DNA from: Belnapia sp. F-4-1
GTDB lineage: Bacteria; Pseudomonadota; Alphaproteobacteria; Acetobacterales; Acetobacteraceae
DNA: 64,000 nt
Assembly: GCF_000802185.1 (NCBI RefSeq)
Contig: NZ_KN676113.1
Location: 2,308,808-2,372,807, forward strand
Direction: 5' to 3'
The position numbers were made by a program, and so were the translations under genes. Positions 10,425 to 19,637 of the stretch are shown here, one piece after another. The notes under the pieces were generated by a model that was not told the origin of the DNA, did not search any database, and saw only the letters and a program-made list of their open reading frames with translations. Position 1 is the first letter of the stretch, and the number at the start of each line of letters is the position of its first letter.

Positions 10425-10871
10425 ATGCTGCTACGGCGGGAAAGGGCGATGACGGCCATCGCCATCATGCTGGATGTCGCCTTCCATGCCGGGCGCAGCG
10501 AGGCGGTGAGCGCCGCCGACATTGCCGAGCGGCTGGGCCAGGCCCGGCGGGGTATCGAGCCCGTGCTGCAATCCCTTTCCCGGGCCGGCCTGCTCGACAG
10601 CATCCGTGGGCCGAAGGGCGGCTACCGCCTCGGCCGCCCGCCGCGCGACCTGCGCCTGGCCGAGATCGTCTCCACCGCCCTCGACGAGGATGGAGCCCCG
10701 GAAGCGCCGCAGGGCCGGCTCCAAGCCGCCGTGGTCGCCCCGCTCTGGAACGAGCTGGAGGGGCTCTGCCGCGACCACCTCACCAAGCTGACCGTCGCCG
10801 ACCTCATCAAGCGCGCCGCCGCCGCCGGCGTGAAGCGACCGGTGGTGGAGCCGCTGAACTTCGTCATCTGA
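10425..10871 (+). CDS. Rrf2 family transcriptional regulator
   Basis: A 148-residue regulator of the Rrf2/IscR type. The N-terminal winged helix begins MLLRRERAMTAIAIMLDVA and the recognition segment VSAADIAERLGQARRGIEPVL is followed by the wing LDSIRGPKGGYRLGR. The Cys triplet that binds a cluster in IscR is absent (only one Cys, in GLCRDH), so it is not an obvious iron-sulfur sensor. GGAGG sits nine bases before the ATG. No target gene is apparent. Confidence 0.85.
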   Translation: MLLRRERAMTAIAIMLDVAFHAGRSEAVSAADIAERLGQARRGIEPVLQSLSRAGLLDSIRGPKGGYRLGRPPRDLRLAEIVSTALDEDGAPEAPQGRLQAAVVAPLWNELEGLCRDHLTKLTVADLIKRAAAAGVKRPVVEPLNFVI

Positions 10872-10965
10872 CCGCACCACGCCATCGGCATTGCTGGAGG
10901 GGACGAAAACTCCGAAGCTTCCTCGCGGATCTCGGGCACACGGGACCGCGGGGAGGATGGACGGG

Positions 10966-11934
10966 ATGCAACGACGCGGCTTGCTGTACGGCCTCGCGGC
11001 CGGCGCGGTTCATACACGGGCCTAGTCGCAGGGACAGGAGGCGCTGCCGGACCGGCCCATCCGCATGGTGTTGCCCTTCCAGCCCGGCGGTGCGACCGAT
11101 GCCTGGATGCGCACGGTGGCGCCGGCCTTCAGCGAGGCGCTCGGCCGCTCGGTCGTGACGGAGAACCGCTCCGGCGCCTCGGCCATGATCGGCGCCGACT
11201 ATGTGGCGAAATCCTCACCGGACGGCACGACCCTGCTTTTCACCATCCTGACCTATATGCAGGGACCGATGGTGTTCCGCCGTTTTCCCTATGACCCGCT
11301 GGGTGACTTCACCCCGGTCGGGCAGGTGGGGAGGGCGGCGGCGATCTTCGCCGTTCAGGCCTCGATCGGGGCACGGAGCCTGGCCGAATTCATCGAGGCG
11401 GCCCGCAGCCGGTCCTTCAGCTACGGCTCCTATGGCACCGGCTCGGGCAGCCATGTCTTCAGCCAGATCATCTCGGACGCGGCGGGGCTGGGGATGACCC
11501 ATGTGGCCTATCGCGGCGAGAACCCGTTGATCCTCGACATGCTGGCCGGCCGGGTTCAATGCGGCTTGGTCAGCCATAATTCCACCCGCGAGCATGTCCA
11601 GGCGGGCAAGCTGCGGGTGCTGGCGGTGCTCGGCCCGAAGCGGCTGCCGCAACTGCCGGAAACGCCGACCTTCCTCGAACTTGGTTATCCTGCAACCTTC
11701 GCCTGGGACGGGGTGGTGCCCCTGCTGGCCCCGGCGCGGACGCCGGTGCCGGTGATGGCGACCCTGGCCGACGGGCTACGACGCGCCATGGGGCGGCCCG
11801 AAGTCGCCAACCGGCTTGGCGACCTTGGGCTGGAGCCGGCCTGGGCGCCACCGGCAGCAACCCAGGCCAATCTCGAGGCTGCGCATGCGCGCTGGGCCGA
11901 GGTATTGCAGGTGACCGGCATTACCGCGGAGTAG
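10966..11934 (+). pseudogene. TctC/Bug-type solute-binding protein gene with an in-frame amber stop
   Basis: The reading frame from the ATG at 10966 gives MQRRGLLYGLAAGAVHTRA, a normal signal-peptide start, then TAG at 11023-11025. The same frame resumes with SQGQEALPDRPIRM and runs open to 11934 as a complete TctC (tripartite tricarboxylate-type) binding protein: VLPFQPGGATDAWMR near the start and the family VAYRGENPLILDM block in the middle. One base change therefore removes export, and probably function. Without the stop the protein would have about 320 residues. The 3' end overlaps the convergent hydroxylase gene by 14 bases. A sequencing error is the alternative. Confidence 0.85.
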
Positions 11935-14233
11935 CGGCGCGCATCGCCCGCCACACCCGCTCCGCCGTCAGCGGCATGTCGAGATGGGTGATGCCGAGCG
12001 GCGCCAGCGCATCCAGCACCGCCGCCACCACCGTCTGCGGCGCGCCGATCGCGCCCGCTTGGCCGGAACCCTTCACCCCGAGCGGGTTCGATTGCGTCGG
12101 CAATTCGCCGAAGGCGGCCTCGAGCGGCGGCAGGTCCTCCGCGCGGGGGATGCAGTAGTCCATGAAGGAGGCGGAGAGAAGCTGGCCGGAGCCCGGCTCA
12201 TAGGCCACCTCCTCCAGCAGCGCCTGGCCGATGCCCTGGGCGAGGCCGCCCTGCACCTGCCCCGCCGTCAGCAACGGATTGATGAGGCGGCCGTAGTCGT
12301 CGACGGCCTGATAGCGCAGCAGCGCGACCTGCCCGGTCTCCGGATCGACTTCCACTTCGGCGCAATGGGCGCCGGAGGGGAAGGTAACGAGCTCCGAGAG
12401 GTTCATCGCCTCGGCATCCAGCCCGGGCGGCGTGCCCTCGGGCAGGTTGGCCGGGTCCCGCGCCGCCTCGGCAACGGCCTCGAGCGCCACGCTCCGCTCC
12501 GTCCCCCGCACGCAGAAGCGGCCACCCTCATAGTCCAGCGCCTCGGGCGCCGCCTGGAGCAGATGGGCGGCGATGGGCCGGGCTTTCTGCAGAACCGCAT
12601 CCATCGCCATCACCAGCGCGGTGCCGCCGACATGCAGCGAGCGGGCGCCGCCATGGCCGTTGCCGAAGGGCACGGCGGCGGTATCGGCCTGCACCAGGCG
12701 GAAACGTTCCGGCGGCAGGCCGAGATGGTCGGCCGCGAATTGCGGGAAGCTCGTCTCGTGCCCCTGGCCGTTGGACTGGGTGCCGAGGCAGAGCTCCACC
12801 ATCCCGTTCTGGGCGAAGCGCACCGCGGCCCATTCCTGGGGAGCGCCGCGCGAGGTTTCGAGGAAGCAGGCGATGCCCTGGCCGCGCAGCCTGCCGCGCG
12901 TCTCGCTTTCGGCCCGGCGGGCGGCGAAGCCGGGGCGGTCGGCCAGCGCCTCCAGCTCCCGGAGGTTGTCGGCGAAGCGGCCGGTATCCATCAGCATTCC
13001 GAGCGCGCTGCGATGGGGGAAGCGGGTGACGAGGTTACGCCGGCGCAGCTCGACCGGATCGAGGCCGAGCTGCCGCGCCGCAGCCTCGACCAGCCGCTCG
13101 GTCAGGTAGTTGGCTTCCGGCTTGCCGGCGCCGCGATAGGCATCGACCGGCGCGCTGTTGGTGAAGGCGCCCGTCACCTCCAGCCGGATGGCGGGGATGG
13201 CGTAGACGCCGCCGATCGCCGTCGAGACCGAGTTGGTCGGGCAGGCCGGGCCGTGGGAGGAGCAGTAGGCGCCCATATCGGCGGCGAGGTCAGCATGCAG
13301 GGCGAGGAACCGCCCCTCGGCATCGAGCGCCAGCCGGGCCTGGCCGCGCAGGTCCCGCGCATGGACGGCGGCCTGAAATTCCTCCGTGTAGTCGGCTGTC
13401 CAGGCAACCGGCCGGCCAAGGCGCCGCGCCGCCAGCAGCAGGCAGACATATTCAGGAAAGAGGAAGTTCTTCAGCCCGAAGCCGCCGCCGACATCGGGGC
13501 AATGCAGGCGGAAATCCTCCTCCGGCAGGCGGAAGACGTCGCGGGCGAGCTGGCGGCGAATGCCGTGCACGCCCTGGCCGCTCAGCATCAGGTCGAAGCG
13601 TCCGCCCTCCCAGCGGGCGACGGCGCCGCGCGGTTCGATCGGCGCGGCATGGACGCGGTTGTTGACGAGGTCGAGCTCCACCACATGCGCGGCCGCGGCG
13701 AAGGCGGCATCCACGGCCGCCTTTTCGCCGCGCTCGAAGCGGAAGGCCTCGTTGCCCGGCGCCTCGGGCCAGATCCGCGGCGCGCCGGGGGCGAGCGCCG
13801 CGCGGCTCTCCACCACCGCCGGTAGTGGCTCGTACTCGACGGCGATGGCTTCGGCCGCGTCTCGCGCCTGGGCGGCGGTTTGGGCGATGACGAAGGCGAC
13901 GGCCTCGCCCACATGCCGCACGGCCTCGCCGGCCAGGGCATGGCGGGGAGGGACGATGATCGGCGCGACGGTCGCCACCACGGCCGGGCATGGCAGGGGG
14001 CCAATGTCCTCGGCCAGCAGGTCCGCATGGGTCAGCACCAGCCGGACACCCGGCATGGCCCGTGCCGCCGTAGCATCGAGGCCGAGGATGCGCGCATGCG
14101 CATGCGGCGAGCGCAGGGCGACGCCATGGAGCGCCCCTGGCACGGGAATGTCGCCCACATAGCGCCCCTCACCGGTGAGGAAGCGCCGGTCCTCCCGCCG
14201 CCGGACGGAGCGGCCCGCCTCGCCCTCGGGCAT
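11921..14233 (-). CDS. Xanthine dehydrogenase/CoxL-family molybdopterin-binding subunit
   Basis: A 770-residue large subunit of a molybdenum hydroxylase. It begins with the small a/b-hammerhead domain (RFLTGEGRYVGDIPVPGALHG-type start) and has the molybdopterin motifs GGGFGLKN and AYRGAGKPEANY. Near the C-terminus GVKGSGQAGAIGAP occurs; the catalytic Glu usual at this place is Gln (Q725). No FAD or 2Fe-2S subunit gene is adjacent, so partners must lie elsewhere or it works alone. The start overlaps the stop of the DsbA-like isomerase gene (TGATG), so the two are one operon. Substrate unknown. Confidence 0.9.
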   Translation of the reverse strand: MPEGEAGRSVRRREDRRFLTGEGRYVGDIPVPGALHGVALRSPHAHARILGLDATAARAMPGVRLVLTHADLLAEDIGPLPCPAVVATVAPIIVPPRHALAGEAVRHVGEAVAFVIAQTAAQARDAAEAIAVEYEPLPAVVESRAALAPGAPRIWPEAPGNEAFRFERGEKAAVDAAFAAAAHVVELDLVNNRVHAAPIEPRGAVARWEGGRFDLMLSGQGVHGIRRQLARDVFRLPEEDFRLHCPDVGGGFGLKNFLFPEYVCLLLAARRLGRPVAWTADYTEEFQAAVHARDLRGQARLALDAEGRFLALHADLAADMGAYCSSHGPACPTNSVSTAIGGVYAIPAIRLEVTGAFTNSAPVDAYRGAGKPEANYLTERLVEAAARQLGLDPVELRRRNLVTRFPHRSALGMLMDTGRFADNLRELEALADRPGFAARRAESETRGRLRGQGIACFLETSRGAPQEWAAVRFAQNGMVELCLGTQSNGQGHETSFPQFAADHLGLPPERFRLVQADTAAVPFGNGHGGARSLHVGGTALVMAMDAVLQKARPIAAHLLQAAPEALDYEGGRFCVRGTERSVALEAVAEAARDPANLPEGTPPGLDAEAMNLSELVTFPSGAHCAEVEVDPETGQVALLRYQAVDDYGRLINPLLTAGQVQGGLAQGIGQALLEEVAYEPGSGQLLSASFMDYCIPRAEDLPPLEAAFGELPTQSNPLGVKGSGQAGAIGAPQTVVAAVLDALAPLGITHLDMPLTAERVWRAMRAATPR

Positions 14234-14838
14234 CAGCCGCGCGCCAGCCGGCGGGCGACGAATTCCAGCCGGTCCTGGCCCCAGAAGATGTCATCGCCGA
14301 TGACATAGGTGGGCGCACCGAAGACGCCGCGGGCCAGCGCCCGCTCGCTGTCGGCGGCGCGCATCTCGGCCCAGCGCGGCTCCTTGCCGAGTTCGAGCAC
14401 GGCCTTCCCATCGAGGCCGCACTCATCGATCAGCCGGGCGAGCGTCGCCTCGTCGCCCGGGTCCAGCTCATCCTCCCAGCAGGCCTTCAGGATGCGGTGG
14501 CCGAGGCGGATGGCGAGTGCATCGCCCATCGTCTCGCGGACCGCGATGACGCAGGCGGCGGCGGGCAGCTCCTTGGCCGGGAAATGCTTCGGCTGGATCT
14601 GGATGGGGATGCCGAGCGCCTCGCGCCAGCGCGCCAGCTCCTGCAACCGGTAGGCCTGGCGCTGCGGGCTGCGCTTCGGCAGCGGCAGGCCGCCGGAGCC
14701 GGCGAAGATGGTGCCGAAATCGACCGGCCAGATGCGGAGGCTCGCCCCATGCTGAGCCGCCAGCGCCTCGATCCGCGCCGCGCCGAGATGCGTCCAGGGC
14801 GAATTCAGCGAGGCGTAGTAGTCGATATGCAGGCTCAT
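14233..14838 (-). CDS. 2-hydroxychromene-2-carboxylate isomerase/DsbA-like (GST kappa) protein
   Basis: A 201-residue thioredoxin-fold protein of the HCCA-isomerase/GST-kappa type. The N-terminus IDYYASLNSPWTHLG carries the active-site Ser (S13) in place of a Cys, and GVFGAPTYVIGDDIFWGQDRL is the conserved C-terminal block that binds glutathione in relatives. The ATG at 14838 has GGAGGAA upstream. It is coupled by overlapping codons to the molybdenum hydroxylase, which suggests a shared role in breakdown of an aromatic or heterocyclic compound; that is inference. Confidence 0.85.
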   Translation of the reverse strand: MSLHIDYYASLNSPWTHLGAARIEALAAQHGASLRIWPVDFGTIFAGSGGLPLPKRSPQRQAYRLQELARWREALGIPIQIQPKHFPAKELPAAACVIAVRETMGDALAIRLGHRILKACWEDELDPGDEATLARLIDECGLDGKAVLELGKEPRWAEMRAADSERALARGVFGAPTYVIGDDIFWGQDRLEFVARRLARG

Positions 14839-14932
14839 GGCGGCGTTCCTCCGGCTGTGGGACAGTCTGCATGCTTGGGGCGGCCGCGGGAATAGCGCGA
14901 TGACAGCCCCATCAAGCGGAGGAACATCCAGG

Positions 14933-16162
14933 ATGAACAAGAACGGGACGACCATGCCGCGACGGGCGGCGCTGCTGGCGGCCGCAGCCATCTGGCCCGC
15001 CGGCCGCGCCCTCGCTCAGGCTTCCGACAATGCGGTCAGGATCGGCGTACTGGACGACATGTCCGGCCCCTTCGCCGACCAGCAGGGCATGGGCGACGTC
15101 GTCGCCGCGCGCATGGCGATCGAGGACTTCGGTGGCCAGGTGCTTGGCGCTCCGGTCGAGCTGGTCTTCGGCGACCTGCAGAACCGCCCGGATATCGGCA
15201 TGGGCATCGCGCGGCGCTGGTACGACCAGGAGCGGGTGGATGCGATTTTCGGCATCGGCAACTCCGCTGTGGCGCTGGCCGTGCAGCAGCTGACGCGGGA
15301 GAAGGGCCGCATCAACATCTCCGTTGCCGCCGGCACGACGGAGCTGACGGGCCGCGCCTGCTCGCCGAACGGGCTGCACTGGACCTATGACAACTACGCG
15401 CTCGCCCGCGGCACCGTCTCCGCCATGATCGGCGAGGGCAGGCGGCGCTGGTACTTCATCACCTCCGACTATGCCTTCGGCCATTCGCTGGAGGCCAACG
15501 GCATCGAGGCGGTGCGGGCGCTTGGCGGCGAGGTGGTCGGCACCACGCGGGCGCCGCTCAACGAGACGGATTTCTCCACCCACCTGCTGCGCGCCGCGCA
15601 GTCGGGCGCCAATGTGCTGGGCCTTGCGGTGGCCGGGACTGACCTCATCAACGCCGTGAAGCAGATGGGCGAGTTCGGCCTGATCCGGCGCGGCATCCAG
15701 CCCGCGGCGCTGCTCTGCCTGCTGACCAACGTCAAGGCGATCGGCCTGGAGACGGCGCAGGGGCTGGTCTTCACCGAGGCCTATTACTGGGACCGGGACG
15801 AGGCGTCGCGCGCCTTCTCGGCACGCTTCGCCCGCCTGCATGGCCGGCCGCCGACCATGTTCCAGGCCAGCATGTGGGGCGCGGTGACGCATTACCTGAA
15901 GGCGGTGAAGGCCGCGGGCACCAATGCCGCGCCGGCCGTCATGGCGAAGATGCGCGAGATGCCGATCGAGGACTTCATGACGCGGGGCGGGCGCATCCGC
16001 GAGGATGGCCGCGTCATCCGCGACATGCTGCTGATGCGTGCCAAGCGCCCGGCGGAGTCGCGCGGCGAGTGGGATCTGCTCGAGGTGGTGAAGACCATCC
16101 CCGGCGACCAGGCCTACCGCCCAGCCGCCGAGAGCGAGTGCCCGGCGTTGCGGCCGACCTGA
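14933..16162 (+). CDS. Branched-chain amino acid-type ABC substrate-binding protein
   Basis: A 409-residue periplasmic binding protein of the LivJ/urea-amide family. The signal region (TMPRRAALLAAAAIWPAGRALAQ) ends at an ALAQA site near residue 30, and the mature protein starts VRIGVLDDMSGPFAD, the family hallmark. The WYFITSDYAFGHSLE block is typical of type I periplasmic folds. No permease or ATPase genes lie beside it, so it is an orphan. GGAGGA is about 9 bases before the ATG. It is convergent with the CoA-transferase genes, nine bases from the next stop. Ligand not predictable. Confidence 0.88.
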   Translation: MNKNGTTMPRRAALLAAAAIWPAGRALAQASDNAVRIGVLDDMSGPFADQQGMGDVVAARMAIEDFGGQVLGAPVELVFGDLQNRPDIGMGIARRWYDQERVDAIFGIGNSAVALAVQQLTREKGRINISVAAGTTELTGRACSPNGLHWTYDNYALARGTVSAMIGEGRRRWYFITSDYAFGHSLEANGIEAVRALGGEVVGTTRAPLNETDFSTHLLRAAQSGANVLGLAVAGTDLINAVKQMGEFGLIRRGIQPAALLCLLTNVKAIGLETAQGLVFTEAYYWDRDEASRAFSARFARLHGRPPTMFQASMWGAVTHYLKAVKAAGTNAAPAVMAKMREMPIEDFMTRGGRIREDGRVIRDMLLMRAKRPAESRGEWDLLEVVKTIPGDQAYRPAAESECPALRPT

Positions 16163-16171
16163 CGGCGGGCC

Positions 16172-16822
16172 TCAGGCGGGCAGCAGCGGCGCCCCCGTCG
16201 CCTGCTGCGCCGCCTCGAAGCTGACGCCCGGCGCCAGCTCGCGCACCGCGAAGCCCTCGCCCCAAGGCGCGAACAGCCCGAGATTGGTGGCGACCAGGGT
16301 AACGACGCCGCGCGCCGTCACCGGCAAGGTGCAGGCGCGCAGCAGCCGCGGCTCGCCTTTTCGCGTCGTGTGCTCAAGGATGATGAAGACGCGCTTCGCA
16401 CAGGCGGCGAGGTCCATCGCGCCGCCGATGCCGCCGCCCTTGGCGCCGCCGATCTTCCAATTGGCGAAGTCGCCATTGGCGGCGACCTCGTAGGCGCCCA
16501 TCACCGTGACGTCGATCCGGCCGGAGCGGATGATGCCGAAGCTGTCGGCATGGTGGACGATGGCCGCGCCCGGGTTGAGCGAGACGTTCTGCCCGCCGGC
16601 ATTGACGAGGTGCAGGTCCTCCTGCCCCGGCGGCAGCACCGGACCGTAGCCGATGACCCCGTTCTCGGCATGGTAGGTGATGTCGCGGTCGCCGATATCG
16701 GTGTTGGAGCAGAGCGTCGGGATGCCGACGCCGAGATTGACGATCCAGCCATCCTGGAACTCGCGCGCCAAGCGGTCGGCCATCTGCTGGCGGTCCCAGC
16801 CTTTGCTCGTCGTGGCGCTCAT
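16172..16822 (-). CDS. 3-oxoacid CoA-transferase, subunit B
   Basis: The beta subunit (216 residues) of a two-component CoA-transferase that moves CoA from succinyl-CoA to a 3-oxo acid such as 3-oxoadipate or acetoacetate. The catalytic Glu lies in HAENGVIGYGP (E53). NLGVGIPTLCSN before it and KGGGIGGAMDLA in the second half are family blocks. Its ATG overlaps the stop of subunit A (ATGA), the usual arrangement. Which 3-oxo acid is used cannot be decided here; no beta-ketoadipate genes are adjacent. Confidence 0.9.
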   Translation of the reverse strand: MSATTSKGWDRQQMADRLAREFQDGWIVNLGVGIPTLCSNTDIGDRDITYHAENGVIGYGPVLPPGQEDLHLVNAGGQNVSLNPGAAIVHHADSFGIIRSGRIDVTVMGAYEVAANGDFANWKIGGAKGGGIGGAMDLAACAKRVFIILEHTTRKGEPRLLRACTLPVTARGVVTLVATNLGLFAPWGEGFAVRELAPGVSFEAAQQATGAPLLPA

Positions 16823-17559
16823 GACGTGCGCTCCTGCCGGCGGGCCGTCCAGAGCCCCTCGGGCGCCGGTGGGATCGGGATCAGGCGATGGACGAAGATG
16901 CCGGGGGTGTGGATCTGGTCCGGGTCGAGGGCGCCGGCGGGGAGGATGGGCTCTTCCACTTCGACGATCGTCGTCCTTGCCGCCATTGCCATCAGCGGAC
17001 AGAAATTCCGCTGCGATAGGCGGAATTGCAAGTTGCCCGCCGCATCGGCCCGCCAGGCGCGGATCAGCGCGTAGTCGCAGGGGAGTGCGTATTCCAGGAG
17101 GTATTCGCGGTCGTTGATCACCCGCGTCTCTCGTCCCTCGGCCAGCTCCGTGCCGACCGCGGTCGGGGTGTAGAAGGCGGGGATGCCGGCGCCGGCCGCG
17201 CGTAGCCGCTCGGCCAGCGTGCCCTGCGGCACCAGCTCCGCCGCCACCTCGCCGCGCTCGTAATAGGGGGTGAAGGGCAGCTGGTCGGTTGGGCGGGTGG
17301 CGGCGGTGAAGGCGCAGACCACCTTCGCCACCTGGCCATTCTCCACCAGCATGCCGATATCGGGCATCCGTGGCTGATGCGCCCCGCCGGTGGTGTTGGC
17401 GATGCAGGTGAGGCGCTTCGCTCCCTGCTTCAGCAGGGCGTGGGTGAGGTTATAGGGTGTCCCCGGCCCGGCGAAGCCGCCGAAGGCGACGGTTGCACCA
17501 TCCGGGATGTCCGCCACCGCTTCGGCGAAGCTGCCAAAGGCCTTGCCGCTCCTGGTCAT
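16819..17559 (-). CDS. 3-oxoacid CoA-transferase, subunit A
   Basis: The alpha subunit, 246 residues. The CoA-binding glycine loop reads TVAFGGFAGPGTPYNL, in the position of the family GGF...G-P motif. The start at 17559 has GGGAGGAA upstream and the frame further up runs antisense through the tRNA gene, so longer forms are not credible. It is the promoter-proximal gene of the pair. It lies about 120 bases from the tRNA-Gly gene, at the edge of the island. Confidence 0.9.
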   Translation of the reverse strand: MTRSGKAFGSFAEAVADIPDGATVAFGGFAGPGTPYNLTHALLKQGAKRLTCIANTTGGAHQPRMPDIGMLVENGQVAKVVCAFTAATRPTDQLPFTPYYERGEVAAELVPQGTLAERLRAAGAGIPAFYTPTAVGTELAEGRETRVINDREYLLEYALPCDYALIRAWRADAAGNLQFRLSQRNFCPLMAMAARTTIVEVEEPILPAGALDPDQIHTPGIFVHRLIPIPPAPEGLWTARRQERTS

Positions 17560-17633
17560 GCCGCCTTCCTCCCCCTTTTGGCCGGAAGCGTGACCCGTGC
17601 CGGCAGGCGCGTCCAGCCCTGGCGAGAGGGGGG

Positions 17634-17661
17634 TTGCGCGACCGGGAAACTGTGGTACATG
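17634..17661 (+). promoter_or_regulatory. Candidate sigma-70-type promoter of tRNA-Gly
   Basis: TTGCGC at 17634-17639 and TACATG at 17656-17661 are separated by 16 bases and lie about 20 bases ahead of the mature tRNA 5' end. The matches to TTGACA and TATAAT are partial (four of six each). Confidence 0.4.
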
Positions 17662-17679
17662 GGCGCCTCGCCGGACGGT

Positions 17680-17754
17680 GCGGGCGTAGCTCAGGGGTAG
17701 AGCACAACCTTGCCAAGGTTGGGGTCGAGGGTTCGAATCCCTTCGCCCGCTCCA
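17680..17754 (+). tRNA. tRNA-Gly (anticodon GCC)
   Basis: A complete cloverleaf: acceptor GCGGGCG (17680-17686) pairs with CGCCCGC (17744-17750), D-stem GCTC/GAGC, anticodon stem CAACC/GGTTG with loop TTGCCAA (anticodon GCC at 17712-17714), and T-arm GAGGG-TTCGAAT-CCCTT. The discriminator is T and CCA is encoded at 17752-17754. The island starts immediately at this 3' end, and decayed copies of the 3' half occur at 19638-19674 and 62746-62782, which marks it as an integration target. Confidence 0.97.
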
Positions 17755-18070
17755 GTCGGCTTCCACACAACCTGTCTCTCCCAACCAGACCATCGCGCTG
17801 AGGCGCAGGTTTGGCCTGGGTTTCCGCATCGACCTTGATGGTCTGAATGTGGAACGGAGCCGGGTTTTCTCCCCGCGGTGTCGGAGAGTCTCTGGACCTT
17901 GAGGGTAGGGCGATTTTGCCACCAAGGTTTACTGCGTTGAAAATGGAGGATCTTCGGGCAGAGCGTCAGCGCCTTCTTCAGCGTTGCTACCGCCTGCCGG
18001 ACGAAGCTGGGCGCCGAATCACGCTCGCTCCCCCTCAAGCTCTTGCCCCTCGCGTAGCGCCGATAGACCA
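17751..18070 (+). repeat. About 310-bp island repeat, copy 1 (directly after tRNA-Gly)
   Basis: Starts with TCCAGTCGGCTTCC at the tRNA 3' end and contains AACCTGTCTCTCCC, GAGGCGCAGGTTTGGCCTGG, GGAGAGTCTC and CTTGAGGGTAGGGCGATTTT. Copies near 19,671, 60,722 and 62,779 match over the same order of blocks with scattered substitutions. It contains no credible gene; frames through it are short or antisense artefacts. It leads directly into the 466-codon gene, so it may be that gene's long leader, an attachment-linked sequence, or both. Confidence 0.85.
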
Positions 18071-18101
18071 TCCACCTCCACCCCGATCGGAGGCGGTCAC
18101 C

Positions 18102-19502
18102 TTGTCCAAGCCGCACGACATCGCCGGATTGATTGCCTGGGCCAAGCGGGACGAGTGGCGTGGCATCCTGGCCGAGTTCATCGACCGCCATAGCGCGAAG
18201 GTCTGTGAGGCGGCCGGGATCGATGTGGAGGAGATCGCAGACGTCCTCGGCGAAGACGCTGCCACGGTGGTCTGGGGCGCCGCATTCGAGGACCTGGTCG
18301 CCACCGATCTCCCCGGCAATCGTAACCTTGCGGACGACTACCTCCGTCGGCGTGGCTGGAAGGAGGGCGTCTCCGTACGGGAGTACATCGCGGGCCTGCG
18401 CCGAGCGACGATCAGCGTCTATGAGGTGAGCGGGCTCGTGCCGGGCGAATCGATGCTGCTGCGCGACCTAGTTCGGGGCGGCGAGCCGGTGCGCGTCTCG
18501 GAGAAGCTGGGTTCCCAGGGGCTGCGGCAATGGGACCGCATCGCCACACGAGTGATCCCCATGTCGGAGGGCGCCGTCATCAGCGGCACGCTGATGCTTT
18601 TCGACCATGACACCAGCGAGGCGCTGCTCGCCTCGCTCCGGAAGACCCGAACGCAGGCGCCCCGCGACGTGGCGGCGATCGCGCAGGAGTTCGGCATCAA
18701 GACGGACTCCAAGACGCTAGCCGACATGATGACCCCGGACCTGCTGCTTGCCGGCGCCGCTTTCATGGTCACGAATTTCTGGCTTGATGCCGGCATCAAG
18801 GCAGCGCGGGGCCAGAACCGGCCGGAACTGCTGAACAGCGAGGGCGACCCGCTCGACTTCATTACGCTGCACTTTCCCTTGCTGCCGAAGGTCAAGCCCG
18901 AGCAGGTCCGCCAGGCTCTGGCCGCCGTCCCTGCCTTCCGGCAGGAAGACCCGGGTTTCTGGAACTGGTTGGATGAGCCCGGGACGAAGCCGCAGCCCGT
19001 ACCGCGCCGAGGAAAGGCCCAAACCTTTTTCAGCACCATGGAGGACGGCTCGCTGGTGCTCGGCACGCTGGCACTGAAGGGTCGTCGCCTGTCACTAGAG
19101 GTGAACTCCACGGCCCGGGCAGCGCGCGGCCGGGCGCTGCTTGAGCCTGTGTTGGCCGAATTGGTCGGCTCCCCTCTCACTGAGCGGACCGACCTCGAGC
19201 AGATGCTGGAAACGAAGCGGCCGCCCCCGAAGCCGAGCGGTCTGTCGCCAGAAGAGGAGCGCGCGCTGATCCACCAAAGCTTGGAGGACCACTACCGGCA
19301 CATTCTCGACCAGCCAATTCCTTCTCTCGGCGGCAAGTCGCCTCGCGCGGCGGCGAAGACGCCGAAGGGGCGGGAAAAAGTCGTGGCTTGGCTCAAGACA
19401 CTGGAGAATCACTCGGCGAAGCGGCCGACCGGAGACCCGATCGGTGAGTATGACTTCGGCTGGATGTGGCGGGAGCTGGGTGTCGAGGCGCGGCGCCACT
19501 GA
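18102..19502 (+). CDS. Unknown 466-residue protein with a C-terminal TPR-AA-T-x-GR-type domain
   Basis: I cannot name this protein. A TTG start at 18102 is chosen because a perfect GGAGG sits eight bases upstream and homology with the remnant at 21.4 kb begins at this point; the frame further up only crosses the repeat. It starts KPHDIAGLIAWAKRDEWRG and has a central VPGESMLLRDLVRGGEPV block. Near the C-terminus PSLGGKSPRAAAKTPKGREKV (about 410-430) resembles the ending of SEC-C-type and MbcA/ParS antitoxin-like proteins; no SEC-C cysteines are present. No transmembrane segment or signal is seen. It lies between two island repeats, so a mobile role is possible. Confidence 0.7.
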   Translation: MSKPHDIAGLIAWAKRDEWRGILAEFIDRHSAKVCEAAGIDVEEIADVLGEDAATVVWGAAFEDLVATDLPGNRNLADDYLRRRGWKEGVSVREYIAGLRRATISVYEVSGLVPGESMLLRDLVRGGEPVRVSEKLGSQGLRQWDRIATRVIPMSEGAVISGTLMLFDHDTSEALLASLRKTRTQAPRDVAAIAQEFGIKTDSKTLADMMTPDLLLAGAAFMVTNFWLDAGIKAARGQNRPELLNSEGDPLDFITLHFPLLPKVKPEQVRQALAAVPAFRQEDPGFWNWLDEPGTKPQPVPRRGKAQTFFSTMEDGSLVLGTLALKGRRLSLEVNSTARAARGRALLEPVLAELVGSPLTERTDLEQMLETKRPPPKPSGLSPEEERALIHQSLEDHYRHILDQPIPSLGGKSPRAAAKTPKGREKVVAWLKTLENHSAKRPTGDPIGEYDFGWMWRELGVEARRH

Positions 19503-19637
19503 GGACGTGACGGGAAGTCAGCGGGACTACCCACAGCAGCTTGGCGTGGTCGTGGCGGGTAAGAGGGTCGTCCCGCCCAAGAGCCTTCAACGCTGCGTTT
19601 TGATCGAATCCGTCGATGATGAGAACTGCGTAGATGC

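Noticed and set aside
17560..17925. N-terminal extension of the CoA-transferase A frame across the tRNA
   Set aside because: It translates the antisense of the tRNA (the familiar GRRDSNPRP artefact) and the repeat; the start at 17559 has a proper ribosome-binding site.
18419..19180. 253-codon minus-strand frame opposite the 466-residue-protein gene
   Set aside because: Ser/Arg-rich, no motif, no ribosome-binding site; the plus-strand gene has a decayed homologue at 21.4 kb that supports it.
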